Positions 1-8,881 are shown, numbered from the stretch's first letter. The stretch is DNA of 64,000 bases from Pseudolabrys sp. (GCA_017849615.1 JAFIGS010000011.1:310001-374000), one strand, 5' to 3'. The notes: generated from the sequence alone by a model not told the origin. Program-made: numbers and translations.

Positions 1-181
1 GCGGCCAGCCCGCGAATTCGAGCTTGTCGAACATCTCATACTTGGTGATGCCGAGCGCCGACTCGAACAGCATCTCGATCGAATGGTCGAAGATGCGGAA
101 ATAGTTGGGATAGAAAATGATCCCGGCGGGGTCGCAGTCGCCCCATGCGATCCGGATGGTGCGCGTGTTGGTGTAGGCCAT
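1..181 (-). CDS. 4HBT-type acyl-CoA thioesterase (partial)
   Basis: Only the first 60 codons are present; the gene runs off the left edge. The N-terminus reads MAYTNTRTIRIAWGDCDP and continues AGIIFYPNYFRIFDH. This is the signature of the 4-hydroxybenzoyl-CoA thioesterase branch of the hot-dog fold, where the Asp of the GDCDPAGI stretch is the catalytic acid. It is the last visible gene of a minus-strand operon with feruloyl-CoA synthases, hydratase, dehydrogenase and thiolase. By inference it releases an aromatic acid (vanillate or 4-hydroxybenzoate) from the CoA ester left after side-chain shortening. Family assignment is firm; the substrate is inferred from context. Confidence 0.85.
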   Translation of the reverse strand, partial: MAYTNTRTIRIAWGDCDPAGIIFYPNYFRIFDHSIEMLFESALGITKYEMFDKLEFAGWP

Positions 182-190
182 GGCGGATTC

Positions 191-805
191 CTAGCGGTCT
201 TCGGCGCGCCGCGCCAGCCAGATGCAGTGGCCGCCGCAATCGGGGTCGTTCATGCGGGCATCGACCACGGCAAAACCATGGGCGGCGAGCAGCGCCCGAT
301 ACTCGTCCGGGGCGAGGCTGGCGTGATAGAGCGGCTCGCCGTGCAATTCGCCGATGGCTTCGCCGTGCGTGGGACCGCTGGTGAACATCAGCGGCGCGCC
401 CGGTAAGGCATGCGCGGCGAAGAGCGGGAACATGCGGCGCTGATCGTCATAAGTCAGATGGAAGAACGAGTCCCAGGCGAGGACGCCGCCGAAGCGGCGG
501 CCGAGGTCGAGCGTCCGCATGTCGGCGACGCGCCAGTCCTGATCGGGAAAGTCGCGCCGACACAGATCAATCATGCGGGACGATGAATCGACGCCGGTGA
601 CGCCGCGGCCCTGCGCGATCAGATAGGCCGCAATGGGCCGGCCGAACCCGCAGCCGATATCGAGCATGTCGCCGTCTTTCGCGGCGAGGCTCAGAAAACG
701 ATCGAGCCAGCCTTGCTCGAAGAAATGCGGCTGCCGCCGCCGGTCAGCGGCCCAGTCATGCGCCTTGCGCTCGTAGAGATCGACGATACGATCGGCATCC
801 GACAT
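191..805 (-). CDS. Class I SAM-dependent methyltransferase
   Basis: A 204-residue protein with a Rossmann methyltransferase core. Motif I is LDIGCGFGRP near residues 48-57, followed by the acidic end of strand 2 (GVDSSSRMI) and the motif IV region (GVLAWDSFFHLT). It has no membrane segment or signal peptide. It lies 9 bp upstream of the thioesterase gene and 14 bp downstream of the dehydrogenase gene, so it is probably co-transcribed with the phenylpropanoid operon. The acceptor cannot be told from the sequence, and it may have nothing to do with the aromatic substrate. Confidence 0.8.
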   Translation of the reverse strand: MSDADRIVDLYERKAHDWAADRRRQPHFFEQGWLDRFLSLAAKDGDMLDIGCGFGRPIAAYLIAQGRGVTGVDSSSRMIDLCRRDFPDQDWRVADMRTLDLGRRFGGVLAWDSFFHLTYDDQRRMFPLFAAHALPGAPLMFTSGPTHGEAIGELHGEPLYHASLAPDEYRALLAAHGFAVVDARMNDPDCGGHCIWLARRAEDR

Positions 806-819
806 CTTCGATACGTCGC

Positions 820-1581
820 TTAGCGAGGCGCCATGCGCAATGCGCCGTCGATGCGGATCACTTCCCCGTTGAGATAGCCGTTCTCGACGATGTGCAGCGC
901 CAGCCTGGCGTATTCCTCCGGCTCGCCGAGCCGCTTGGGGAACGGTACCGAGGCGCCGAGCGAATCCTGAGTTTCCTGCGGCAGGCCCTTGAGCATCGGC
1001 GTCATGAAAATGCCGGGCGCAATAGCGCAGACGCGGATGCCGAACTGCGCGAGTTCGCGCGCGGCCGGCAGCGTCAGCGCCGCCACGGCGCCTTTCGACG
1101 AGGCATAGGCCGACTGGCCGATCTGGCCTTCGAAGGCCGCCACCGACGCCGTCGAGATGATGACGCCGCGCTCGCCGCCCGGCAGCGGCGCGGCCGCCTG
1201 CATGCCCGCCGCGACCAGCCGCATCATGTTGAAAGAGCCGATCAGGTTGACCTTGATGACGCGTTCGAAATCCTCGAGCGGCATCGGGCCGTCCTTGCCG
1301 ACAATGCGTTTGGCGGGACCGATGCCGGCGCAGTTGACCAGCACGCGCGTGGGGCCATGGACCGTGGCGGCGGCGTTGATCGCGGCGGCGGCGCCTTTAT
1401 CGAGCGTCACGTCGCAACCGAAGGCGATGCCGCCGATCTCGTTGGCGACGTCATTGGCCGCCTTCTCATTCAGATCGAACACGGCCACCTTGGCGCCGGC
1501 TTTGGCCAGCACGCGCGCGGTCGCGGCGCCGAGCCCCGAAGCGCCGCCAGTGACGATCGCGCCCTGTCCCTTGATGTCCAT
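820..1581 (-). CDS. Short-chain dehydrogenase, 3-hydroxyacyl-CoA dehydrogenase type 2-like
   Basis: A 253-residue classical SDR. The nucleotide-binding motif TGGASGLG lies at residues 11-18, with NCAGIG in the middle and the catalytic YASSK further on. The overall pattern (PLEDFERVIKVNLIGSFNMMR, then a PGIFMTPM region) resembles the HSD17B10 / 3-hydroxy-2-methylbutyryl-CoA dehydrogenase branch. Within this operon it would oxidise the 3-hydroxyacyl-CoA made by the hydratase to the 3-ketoacyl-CoA for the thiolase. The ATG is preceded by AAAGGG. SDR membership is certain; the aromatic substrate is inferred. Confidence 0.85.
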   Translation of the reverse strand: MDIKGQGAIVTGGASGLGAATARVLAKAGAKVAVFDLNEKAANDVANEIGGIAFGCDVTLDKGAAAAINAAATVHGPTRVLVNCAGIGPAKRIVGKDGPMPLEDFERVIKVNLIGSFNMMRLVAAGMQAAAPLPGGERGVIISTASVAAFEGQIGQSAYASSKGAVAALTLPAARELAQFGIRVCAIAPGIFMTPMLKGLPQETQDSLGASVPFPKRLGEPEEYARLALHIVENGYLNGEVIRIDGALRMAPR

Positions 1582-1615
1582 TTCTTATCCCTTTGCTCGC
1601 ATGATCGGTGAGCGA

Positions 1616-2851
1616 CTATGCCGCCTCGGTATTCTCGATCAGCAGCGCGATGCCCTGGCCGCCGCCGATGCAGGCCGATGAGATACCATAACGCAGGCCG
1701 GAGCGCTTGAGTTCGCGCGCCAAGGTCAGGGTCAGGCGGATACCGGTGGCGCCGAGCGGGTGGCCGATCGCGATGGCGCCGCCATTGACGTTGAGCCTGT
1801 CCTCGTCGAGGCCGAGCGCGCGGGCGCAGGCCATTACCTGGGCGCCGAAGGCCTCGTTGATCTCGAAGCGGCCGATATCCTCGAGCTTGAGGCCGGCGCG
1901 TTCGACCACCGCCTTGATCGCCGGCACCGGGCCGATGCCCATGATTTCCGGCGGTACGCCGACCGCCGCGCTGGCGATGATGCGGGCCAGTGGTTTCTTG
2001 CCGTTCTTCTCGGCATAGGCCTTGGACGACACCAGCACGGCGGCCGCGCCATCGACGATGGCCGACGAATTGCCGCCGGTCTGCACGCCGCCGAAAGCCG
2101 GCTTGATCTTGGCGAGTTGCTCGACGGAGGAGTGGCGCACATGCGTGTCGGCGGTGACGTCTTCCTTCACGCGAATGCCGCGGGCATTCATGCCCTCGAC
2201 TTCGAACTTCTCGGTCGTCACCGGCGCGATCTCACCGGCGCGGAAGTCGGCGGCCTTCATGGCGCGCTCGAACGAGCGCGACGCATAGGCGTCCACTTCG
2301 GCGCGGGTGATCTGATACTGCTTGGCGAGGTTCTCAGCGGTGTCGCCCATGGTGCAGTTGACGCCCGGATCGAGCAGCGCCTCCCACAGGAAGTCCTTGA
2401 ACTCGACCTGGCCCATGCGGAAGCCGTTGCGGCTGGTATAGGAGGCGACCGGGTTGCGGCTCATCGACTCGGCGCCGACGCAGAGAGCTAGATTGGCGCG
2501 CTTGAGCGAGGTCGAGTCGGAGGCCTGCGCGATCACTTCGATGCCGGTGCCGCAGACGCGCTGCACCAGATGCGCCGGCACCTCCTGCGGCACCCCGGCG
2601 TAAAGCCCGACATGGCGCGGCAGCATGTAGGCGTCGAAACTCGCTTGAGCCATGCTGCCGGCGATTACGGTGCCGACATCCCTGGCGGGCACGCCGGATT
2701 TCTTGATCGCCTCGCGCGCCGCCTTGATGCCGAGATCGATCGGCGAGATCGGCGCCAGCGCGCCATTGTAATCGACGAAGGGCGTGCGCGCGCCGTCGAT
2801 CAGCCAGGCGTCGTCATAGGTGGCGCCGATGCCAGCGGGTTTGTCGGTCAC
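1616..2851 (-). CDS. Thiolase (acetyl-CoA acyltransferase)
   Basis: A 411-residue thiolase. The nucleophilic Cys is about residue 100 (VQRVCGTGIEV), the active-site His is in [11 protein letters not shown], and the second Cys is in SSACIGGGQG. The start codon is GTG, with GAGGGAG a few bases upstream inside the tail of the preceding gene. It follows the second feruloyl-CoA synthase by 12 bp. In a beta-oxidative pathway it would cleave the aromatic 3-keto-3-arylpropanoyl-CoA to aroyl-CoA and acetyl-CoA. A generic degradative thiolase is the alternative. Confidence 0.88.
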   Translation of the reverse strand: MTDKPAGIGATYDDAWLIDGARTPFVDYNGALAPISPIDLGIKAAREAIKKSGVPARDVGTVIAGSMAQASFDAYMLPRHVGLYAGVPQEVPAHLVQRVCGTGIEVIAQASDSTSLKRANLALCVGAESMSRNPVASYTSRNGFRMGQVEFKDFLWEALLDPGVNCTMGDTAENLAKQYQITRAEVDAYASRSFERAMKAADFRAGEIAPVTTEKFEVEGMNARGIRVKEDVTADTHVRHSSVEQLAKIKPAFGGVQTGGNSSAIVDGAAAVLVSSKAYAEKNGKKPLARIIASAAVGVPPEIMGIGPVPAIKAVVERAGLKLEDIGRFEINEAFGAQVMACARALGLDEDRLNVNGGAIAIGHPLGATGIRLTLTLARELKRSGLRYGISSACIGGGQGIALLIENTEAA

Positions 2852-2863
2852 TTGCTCACTCCC

Positions 2864-4726
2864 TCAAAGTCGGATCACGCGCGGCGACACCGCGTCGGCA
2901 TAGAGTTCCTCGACCAGCGCGGCGCGATTCTTCAGCACGGTGCGCTGGTTGATCGAACCCTTGTCGGTCATTTCACCGAGGTCCATCGACGGCGGCTCGG
3001 TCATCAGCATGATGCGCTGGACGCGGTTCGACGAGCCGGTCGAGGCGGCGGCCATTTTCGCCAGCATGTCGGCGAAGTGCTGCTGCACGTCGTAATGCTG
3101 CACGATCTGGTCTGCCGGCGTGTCCGGCGCGCGGTGCAGGATCTTGCGGCAGGCCTCGACATCCGGAAACACCAGCGCGGTGAGGAAATCGCGATCGAGA
3201 CCGGCGAACACGACGTCGCGCACGAAAGGCTTGAAGGCGTCGATGAACTGCGCGCGCAACGGGCCGACATTGACCCAGGTGCCGGACGACAGCTTGAAGT
3301 CCTCGGCGATGCGGCCGTCGAACAACAGGCCCTGCGTCGGATCGTCCGGATCGGCGAATTTGAAGGTGTCGCCGAGTTTGTAGAAGCCTTCCTCGTCGAA
3401 GGCGTTCTTTGTGTATTCCGGCTGACGCCAGTAGCCCGGCGTGATGTTGGGCCCGCGCACGCGCGCTTCCAGCTTGCCCTCGTTCGGAACCAGCTTGAGT
3501 TCGAGCCCGGCGGCGGGCAGGCCCATATTGGTCGAGTTTGGATGATGGAACGTGCGCACCAGCGCGCAAGGCGCGGTTTCGGTCGAGCCGAAGCCGGTGA
3601 GGAACTGCACGCGCTCGCCGCAGGTCTCGACCGCGAGCTGGTTGATCTCGTCGAACACATGCTGGGCCAGGCCGGCGCCGGCGAACCACAGCACCTTCAC
3701 CTTCGAGAAGAACTTGCGGCGCAGCTCGGCATCGGCGCGCAAATAGGGCAGCAGCGCCTCGTAACCTTTCGGCACGGTGAAGTACCAGGTCGAGGCGATG
3801 TCGCGCAGATTGCGCACGGTCTCGTCGATGGCGCCGGGCATCGGCTTGCCCTCGTCTATATAGAAGGTGCCGCCGTTATAAAGAACGAGGCCGACATCGT
3901 GATTGCCGCCGGCGGTGTGATGCCACGGCGCCCAGTCGAGGATCACCGGCGGCTCGTCCTCAAAATAGGCGAGGCCCTGCTTCAGCATGACCTGGTTGGC
4001 GCACCACATGCGCTGGGTATTGATCACGCATTTCGGCGTGCCGGTGGAGCCGGACGTGAACAGGAATTTGGCGATGGTGTCGGGCCCGACCTTGTCGTTC
4101 GCGGCATCGACCGCGGCGGTCGGTTCGGCCGACAGCTCGGAGAAGAGTGTCGTGCGGCCTGCGATCGGATTGCGCGTGACCACCACCGGCACGTCCTTCG
4201 GCACGATATCGTTGATGGCGCGGGCGAAGGCCTTGCCGTCGGCGGCAAAGACGAGGCCGGGCGTGATCAGGTCGAAGATGGATTTCAGCCGCGCGAAGTC
4301 CTGGGACACCAGCGAATAGGCCGGCGAGATCGGCGCATAGGCGACGCCGGCATAGACCGCGGCAAGGCCGAGCATGGCGTGTTCGAGATCGTTGCCGGAG
4401 AGGATGACGATCGGCCGCTCGGCGGAGAGATTGTATTGGAGCAGCGCGGTGCCGATGCGACGGGCATGATCGAGCGCCTGCGCATAGGTGATGGTGCGCC
4501 AGGTGTCGCTTCCCTTGCCGTCGCGCTGCGCCATGAAGACGCGATCCGGCGCATGCCTGGCCCAGTACTCGAGGCGCTCGGTCAATTTCCTCGGATAGGG
4601 GCCGAGGGGTTGCTGCGAACGCAGGATCATCGCGCCGTCGGCGCGGCGTTCGATATCGACGGCTCGCGGTCCGAGCCGCACCGCGCGGGTCTTCGCCGAG
4701 GAAGGAGCGGAGATGGTCATGCTCAA
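2864..4726 (-). CDS. Feruloyl-CoA synthase, second copy
   Basis: A 620-residue ANL-superfamily acyl-CoA synthetase of the feruloyl-CoA synthase type. The phosphate-binding motif (residues 224-233) reads TSGSTGTPKC, where almost all relatives have Gly in place of the final Cys. The C-terminal hinge region YKLGDTFKFADP and the end motif TDKGSINQR are intact. Its start overlaps the stop of the upstream copy by 4 bp (ATGA), so the two are translationally coupled. The acyl-pocket stretch (WAPWHHTAGGNHDVG) differs from the upstream copy (WLPWSHTFGSNHNFN), which suggests a different or altered acid substrate. Confidence 0.88.
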   Translation of the reverse strand: MSMTISAPSSAKTRAVRLGPRAVDIERRADGAMILRSQQPLGPYPRKLTERLEYWARHAPDRVFMAQRDGKGSDTWRTITYAQALDHARRIGTALLQYNLSAERPIVILSGNDLEHAMLGLAAVYAGVAYAPISPAYSLVSQDFARLKSIFDLITPGLVFAADGKAFARAINDIVPKDVPVVVTRNPIAGRTTLFSELSAEPTAAVDAANDKVGPDTIAKFLFTSGSTGTPKCVINTQRMWCANQVMLKQGLAYFEDEPPVILDWAPWHHTAGGNHDVGLVLYNGGTFYIDEGKPMPGAIDETVRNLRDIASTWYFTVPKGYEALLPYLRADAELRRKFFSKVKVLWFAGAGLAQHVFDEINQLAVETCGERVQFLTGFGSTETAPCALVRTFHHPNSTNMGLPAAGLELKLVPNEGKLEARVRGPNITPGYWRQPEYTKNAFDEEGFYKLGDTFKFADPDDPTQGLLFDGRIAEDFKLSSGTWVNVGPLRAQFIDAFKPFVRDVVFAGLDRDFLTALVFPDVEACRKILHRAPDTPADQIVQHYDVQQHFADMLAKMAAASTGSSNRVQRIMLMTEPPSMDLGEMTDKGSINQRTVLKNRAALVEELYADAVSPRVIRL

Positions 4727-6600
4727 CTGTCGCTCCGGATCACGTTCGCCGATGGCGTTTCGGCATAAAGCTCCTCGACCAGCACCGCGCGCGTGCCGAG
4801 CACGGCGCGCTGGTTGATCGAACCCTTGTCGGTGGCTTCGCCCTTGTCCAGCGACGGCGGCTCCGCCATCAGGATCAGGCGCTCGACGCGCGTCGACGAG
4901 CCCTTGGCTTCCGCCGCCAGGGTGAACAGACGCTCGGCGAACAAGAGACGCACGGTCGGCGCGACGACGATGTCGGCCGGCGTCGCATTAAGGCCGAGCC
5001 CGGCGAGCTTGCGGCAGGCCTCGATATCCGGAAACACCAGCGCGCCGATGAAGTCGCGGTCGGCGCCGGCCAGCACGACGTCGCGCACATAGGGCGCGAA
5101 GTGATCGATGAACTTGCCGCGCAGCGGGCCGACGCTGACCCACGTGCCGGTCGAGAGCTTGTAGTCCTCGGCGATGCGCCCGTCGAACAGCAGGCCCTTG
5201 TCGGGATCGTTCGGGTCCGCGAATTTTAGCGCGTCGCCCAGCTTGTAGAAGCCTTCGTCGTCGAAGGCGGCTTGCGTGTGGTTGTCCTGCCGCCAGTAGC
5301 CCGGCGTGATATGCGGGCCGCGCAGCCGTGCTTCCAGCTTGCCTTCGTTCGGCACCAGCTTGAGTTCGACGCCGCGGCAGGGCAGGCCGATATTGCCGGG
5401 GCGGCCGAAGTCGAAGGTGCAGGCGAGCGCCGCCGGCGCGGTTTCGGTCGAGCCGAGCGAGGAGATGAAGATGACGCGCTCGCCGGTCGTCTCGACCGCG
5501 ATGTCGTTCATCTCGTCGTAGGTGGCCTGGTTCAAACCCGCGCCGGCATAGAACAGCACGTTCAGCCGGCTGAAGAAGTTGCGGCGCAGCGTCTCGTCGG
5601 CGCGGAAATGCGCGATCAGCGCCTCGAAGCCCTTGGGGACGTTGAAATAGATGGTCGGCGCGATTTCGCGCAGATTGCGCGCGGTTTTCGGCGCGCCGGG
5701 CGGGGTCGGATTGCCGTCGTCGATATAGAACGAGCCGCCGTTCACCAGCACGAGATTGAAGTTGTGGTTGGAGCCGAAGGTGTGGCTCCACGGCAGCCAG
5801 TCGACGATGACCGGCGGCTCGTCCTTCACGAAGGCGAGGCTGCCGCGCAGCATCGCCTGGTTCGACAGCAGCATGCGGTGGGTGTTGATCACGCCTTTCG
5901 GCGTGCCCGTCGAGCCCGACGTGAACAGGAATTTGGCGATGGTGTCGGGGCTGACCTGCGCGTGGGCTGCATCGACGCCGCGTGTGTCCTCGTCGCCGAT
6001 CAGATCGGCGAACAACGTGGTCGGCCGGTCGCCGAGCGGATTGCGCGTGACCACCAATTCGATGTCGTCGGGAATGGTGGCGTAAAGCGCCTTGCCGAAA
6101 GCCATGCTGTCGGCGGCGAACACCATACCCGGCGTCAACAGCTCGACGATCATGCGCAGCTTGCCGAAGTCGCTCGACATCAGCGAGTAGGCCGGCGAGA
6201 TCGGCGCATAGGGAATGCCGACCATCATGGCGGCGAGCCCGAGCAGCGCGTGCTCGATGTCGTTGCCCGAGAGGATGACGATCGGCCGGTCCTTCGACAA
6301 CCCGCGGCGCAGCAAGGCCGCGCCGATACGCTTCACCTTGTCGAGCGTCTGCGCGTAAGTGAGCTTGCGCCAGTTTCCGTCGGCATCGCGCTGGGCGAGA
6401 TAGACGCGGTCAGGCGCGACCTTCGCCCAATGCTCGAGCGGCTGGCCGATGGTGTCGTGATAATCCTCCAGCGCCTGTCGGCTGCGGATGTACATCGTGC
6501 CGTCCGGCCGCCGATCGACGACCGCGTCGAGCGCGCCGAGATTGACGGCGCGCAGCGGCGTATTCGGCTTCGCGGAGGCAAGAGGCTGTGTCACCTGCAT
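4723..6600 (-). CDS. Feruloyl-CoA synthase, first copy
   Basis: A 625-residue acyl-CoA synthetase that would activate hydroxycinnamates (ferulate, p-coumarate) with ATP and CoA. The P-loop TSGSTGTPKG is at residues 227-236. WLPWSHTFGSNHNFN is typical of feruloyl-CoA synthases. GYWRQDNHTQAAF and YKLGDALKFADP mark the hinge, and TDKGSINQR closes the C-terminal lobe. It starts 10 bp after the hydratase gene and overlaps the second copy by 4 bp. It is the more canonical of the pair and is probably the main hydroxycinnamate ligase. Confidence 0.9.
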   Translation of the reverse strand: MQVTQPLASAKPNTPLRAVNLGALDAVVDRRPDGTMYIRSRQALEDYHDTIGQPLEHWAKVAPDRVYLAQRDADGNWRKLTYAQTLDKVKRIGAALLRRGLSKDRPIVILSGNDIEHALLGLAAMMVGIPYAPISPAYSLMSSDFGKLRMIVELLTPGMVFAADSMAFGKALYATIPDDIELVVTRNPLGDRPTTLFADLIGDEDTRGVDAAHAQVSPDTIAKFLFTSGSTGTPKGVINTHRMLLSNQAMLRGSLAFVKDEPPVIVDWLPWSHTFGSNHNFNLVLVNGGSFYIDDGNPTPPGAPKTARNLREIAPTIYFNVPKGFEALIAHFRADETLRRNFFSRLNVLFYAGAGLNQATYDEMNDIAVETTGERVIFISSLGSTETAPAALACTFDFGRPGNIGLPCRGVELKLVPNEGKLEARLRGPHITPGYWRQDNHTQAAFDDEGFYKLGDALKFADPNDPDKGLLFDGRIAEDYKLSTGTWVSVGPLRGKFIDHFAPYVRDVVLAGADRDFIGALVFPDIEACRKLAGLGLNATPADIVVAPTVRLLFAERLFTLAAEAKGSSTRVERLILMAEPPSLDKGEATDKGSINQRAVLGTRAVLVEELYAETPSANVIRSDS

Positions 6601-6610
6601 CGCTTGAACC

Positions 6611-7414
6611 CTAATCGGGGCGCTTCACTTTGCCGGCGCGGCCTTCAAGGAAGGCCGTCAGGCGGTTCTTTGCTTCCGGATCGGCTTGCGCGATCGACGA
6701 GATCAGCGACTCCATGGCGAAGCCGGTCGCGGGCGCAGCCTCGGCAATGCGCGGCAGCGCGTGGGTTATGGCGAAATTCGTCATCGGCGTGTTGGTGGCG
6801 ATGCGCTGCGCCAGTTCGATGCCCTTGGCGAGGCCTTGGCCCGGCTCGGTCAGATAGGTCGCAAGGCCCATTGCGATGCCGTCTTCCGCCGAATAGGTGC
6901 GGCCGGTCAGCATCATGTCCATCATGCGGGCGACGCCGATCAGGCGCGGCACGCGCACCGAACCGCCGCCGCCGACATAGATGCCGCGGCTGCCTTCGGG
7001 CAGGCCGTAATAGGTCGAGCGTTCGGCGACGCGGATATGGGCGGAGGAGGCAAGCTCGAGGCCGCCGCCGACCACGGCGCCGTGCAGCACGGCGACCACC
7101 GGCACTTTGCCGAATTGTATTTTCTCGAAGGCGCGGTGCCACAGCGCGGAGTGGACAATGCCTTCGTGGATATTGCGCTCCTGCAGTTCCGACAGATCGA
7201 GGCCGGCGCAGAAATGCTCGCCCTCGCCGGCGAGGACGACAGCGCGAATGTCACCGGGCAGCGCCGAGAAGAACGCGTCGATGCCGATGACGGTGCCGTC
7301 GTCGATCGCGTTGCGCTTGTGCGGGCGGTTGAGTTTGAGAATCGCAATCGGGCCTTGCCGCTCGGCGGTGAGCGATGGCGGCAGGTCGGCGAACGAAACG
7401 CGGCTGGAGTTCAC
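6611..7414 (-). CDS. Enoyl-CoA hydratase/isomerase (crotonase family)
   Basis: A 267-residue crotonase. The oxyanion-hole segments are FCAGLDL (about residue 70) and GGGLELA (about 117). Both catalytic glutamates of ordinary hydratases are present, E120 in GGGLEL and E140 in GLPEGS. Feruloyl-CoA hydratase-lyases lack the first of these, so this enzyme looks like a plain hydratase rather than a vanillin-forming lyase. The start is GTG with AAGGAG upstream. It is the second gene of the operon, directly before the CoA ligases. The probable reaction is hydration of feruloyl- or coumaroyl-CoA. Confidence 0.85.
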   Translation of the reverse strand: MNSSRVSFADLPPSLTAERQGPIAILKLNRPHKRNAIDDGTVIGIDAFFSALPGDIRAVVLAGEGEHFCAGLDLSELQERNIHEGIVHSALWHRAFEKIQFGKVPVVAVLHGAVVGGGLELASSAHIRVAERSTYYGLPEGSRGIYVGGGGSVRVPRLIGVARMMDMMLTGRTYSAEDGIAMGLATYLTEPGQGLAKGIELAQRIATNTPMTNFAITHALPRIAEAAPATGFAMESLISSIAQADPEAKNRLTAFLEGRAGKVKRPD

Positions 7415-7500
7415 GAAGGGCTCCTTGATTGCGATGTCGCCGCTGCCGGGGTGCGGCAGCGGCGGATCGGTAGCGATGGGCTTGCGCCCGGATTTGCCGA

Positions 7501-8709
7501 TCAGTTGGCTTTGACCAGCGGGCAGCCGCCTTCATTGAGCGGGCGGAAGGCCTTGTCGGTCGGGACCGTGCCGACAATCTTGAACACGTCCCAGTCGCTC
7601 TTGGACTCGGCGGGCGTCTTCACCTGCAGCAGAACGAGCGGGTGAATGGCGCGGCCGTCCGGACGGATCTCGACCTTGCCGTAGACCGGCTCGTCGGCGG
7701 GCGTTGCCTTCATGGCATCGACCACGGCCTTGCCGTCGGCCGGCGAGCTGACCTTGTCGACCGCCTTGAGGTAGGCGAGCGTAGCCGAATAGACGCCGGC
7801 CTGCATGTGGTTCGGGTACATCTTTTTGCTGTGACGCTCGGCGTAGCGCTTGGCGAAGTCGCGGGCGCCGTCGCTCTGGTCCCAGTACCAGGCGTTGATC
7901 GCCTGCAGACCTTGCGCGGTGCCGAGGCCGATCGCCGGCACGCTCTGCAGGTCGAAGATCAGCGCGACGACTTTCTGCTTTTCGCTGATCTTGAAGTCGG
8001 CGGCCTGCTTGATGGTGTTGACGGTGTCGCCGCCGGCATTGGCAAGCAGGATCACGTCGGCCTTGGAGGCCTGCGCCTGCAGCAGCGCCGAGGAGAAATC
8101 GTTGGTGCCTAGCGGCAGGCGGATGGCGCCGGCGATCTTGCCGCCCGAGGCGTTGATCTCGTCCGAGGCCTGCTTCTCGAGGTCGTGGCCGAAGGCGTAG
8201 TCCGCGGTGATGAAGAAGAAGGTCTTGGCGCCCTGTTCCAGCACGCCCTTGGCGGTGCCGTGGCCGAAGGCCCAGGTGTCGTAGGTCCAGTGCACGAAGT
8301 TCGGCGAGCACTTGGCGCCGGTGAGCAATGCGGTGCCGGCGCCGGAGCCGATCACGACCTTGTTCTTTTCGCGGCCGATGTCGGACACCGCGAGCGCAAC
8401 GGCCGAATTCGGCAGGTCGATGACCATGTCGACGCCTTCGGTGTCGAACCAGCGGCGCGCGATGCCGGCGCCGATGTCCGGCTTGTTCTGGTGATCGGCG
8501 GAGATCACTTCGGCTTTGCGCTTCGAAGTCTTGTTGAATTCCTCGACCGCCATTTGCGCGCCGAGCACGGAGCCCGGGCCCTGGAAGTCCGAGTAGACGC
8601 TCGACATGTCGTTCATGACGCCGATGCGCAGAGTGCCGTTCTGCTCGGCCAGCGCCGGAGTTGCAGCCAACACGCCAGCCATGGCGGCGAGCTTGATCGC
8701 TTTCAGCAT
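7501..8709 (-). CDS. ABC transporter periplasmic substrate-binding protein (branched-chain amino acid/aromatic type)
   Basis: About 402 residues when started at the ATG at 8709, which has GGGAGGG just upstream; an upstream in-frame ATG at 8742 lacks a ribosome site. The N-terminus MLKAIKLAAMAGVLAATPALA is a signal peptide, and the mature part begins like a Peripla_BP_6 / LivK-type receptor (LRIGVMNDMSSVYSDFQGPG). Relatives in aromatic-degrading alphaproteobacteria bind p-coumarate and similar acids, which suits this operon. No permease or ATPase genes are in the window, so it probably borrows a transporter encoded elsewhere. Confidence 0.9.
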   Translation of the reverse strand: MLKAIKLAAMAGVLAATPALAEQNGTLRIGVMNDMSSVYSDFQGPGSVLGAQMAVEEFNKTSKRKAEVISADHQNKPDIGAGIARRWFDTEGVDMVIDLPNSAVALAVSDIGREKNKVVIGSGAGTALLTGAKCSPNFVHWTYDTWAFGHGTAKGVLEQGAKTFFFITADYAFGHDLEKQASDEINASGGKIAGAIRLPLGTNDFSSALLQAQASKADVILLANAGGDTVNTIKQAADFKISEKQKVVALIFDLQSVPAIGLGTAQGLQAINAWYWDQSDGARDFAKRYAERHSKKMYPNHMQAGVYSATLAYLKAVDKVSSPADGKAVVDAMKATPADEPVYGKVEIRPDGRAIHPLVLLQVKTPAESKSDWDVFKIVGTVPTDKAFRPLNEGGCPLVKAN

Positions 8710-8794
8710 GGGGTCCCTCCCGAAGGGTAATGCGGTTGGCATCGTTGGTCGGCCGCCGCACCCGCAATGCTGGCAGGGGACGGCGCTCCGGTCA

Positions 8795-8819
8795 ATATTG
8801 TTGTCCAGGACAACAATAT
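8795..8819. promoter_or_regulatory. Perfect 12-1-12 palindrome, putative operator of the phenylpropanoid operon
   Basis: Arms ATATTGTTGTCC and GGACAACAATAT flank a single central A. The palindrome lies 86 bp upstream of the solute-binding-protein start, between that gene and the upstream DUF3237 gene. The size and symmetry suit a MarR- or GntR-type dimer. No cognate regulator gene lies next to it, so the binding protein is unknown. Confidence 0.75.
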
Positions 8820-8881
8820 GCCCGCGCTAGGGAATTACTCCCTTCGCATCTGCGAGATGAATAATGCCGAGCGGCCTGGCG

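Noticed and set aside
2570-4768. Long open frame (about 730 codons) on the plus strand opposite the second feruloyl-CoA synthase
   Set aside because: Arg/Gly/His-rich translation without family motifs; it is the antisense shadow of a clear ligase gene in a high-GC genome.
5272-7290. Long plus-strand frame (about 670 codons) opposite the first feruloyl-CoA synthase and hydratase
   Set aside because: Crosses two well-supported genes and shows only low-complexity composition.
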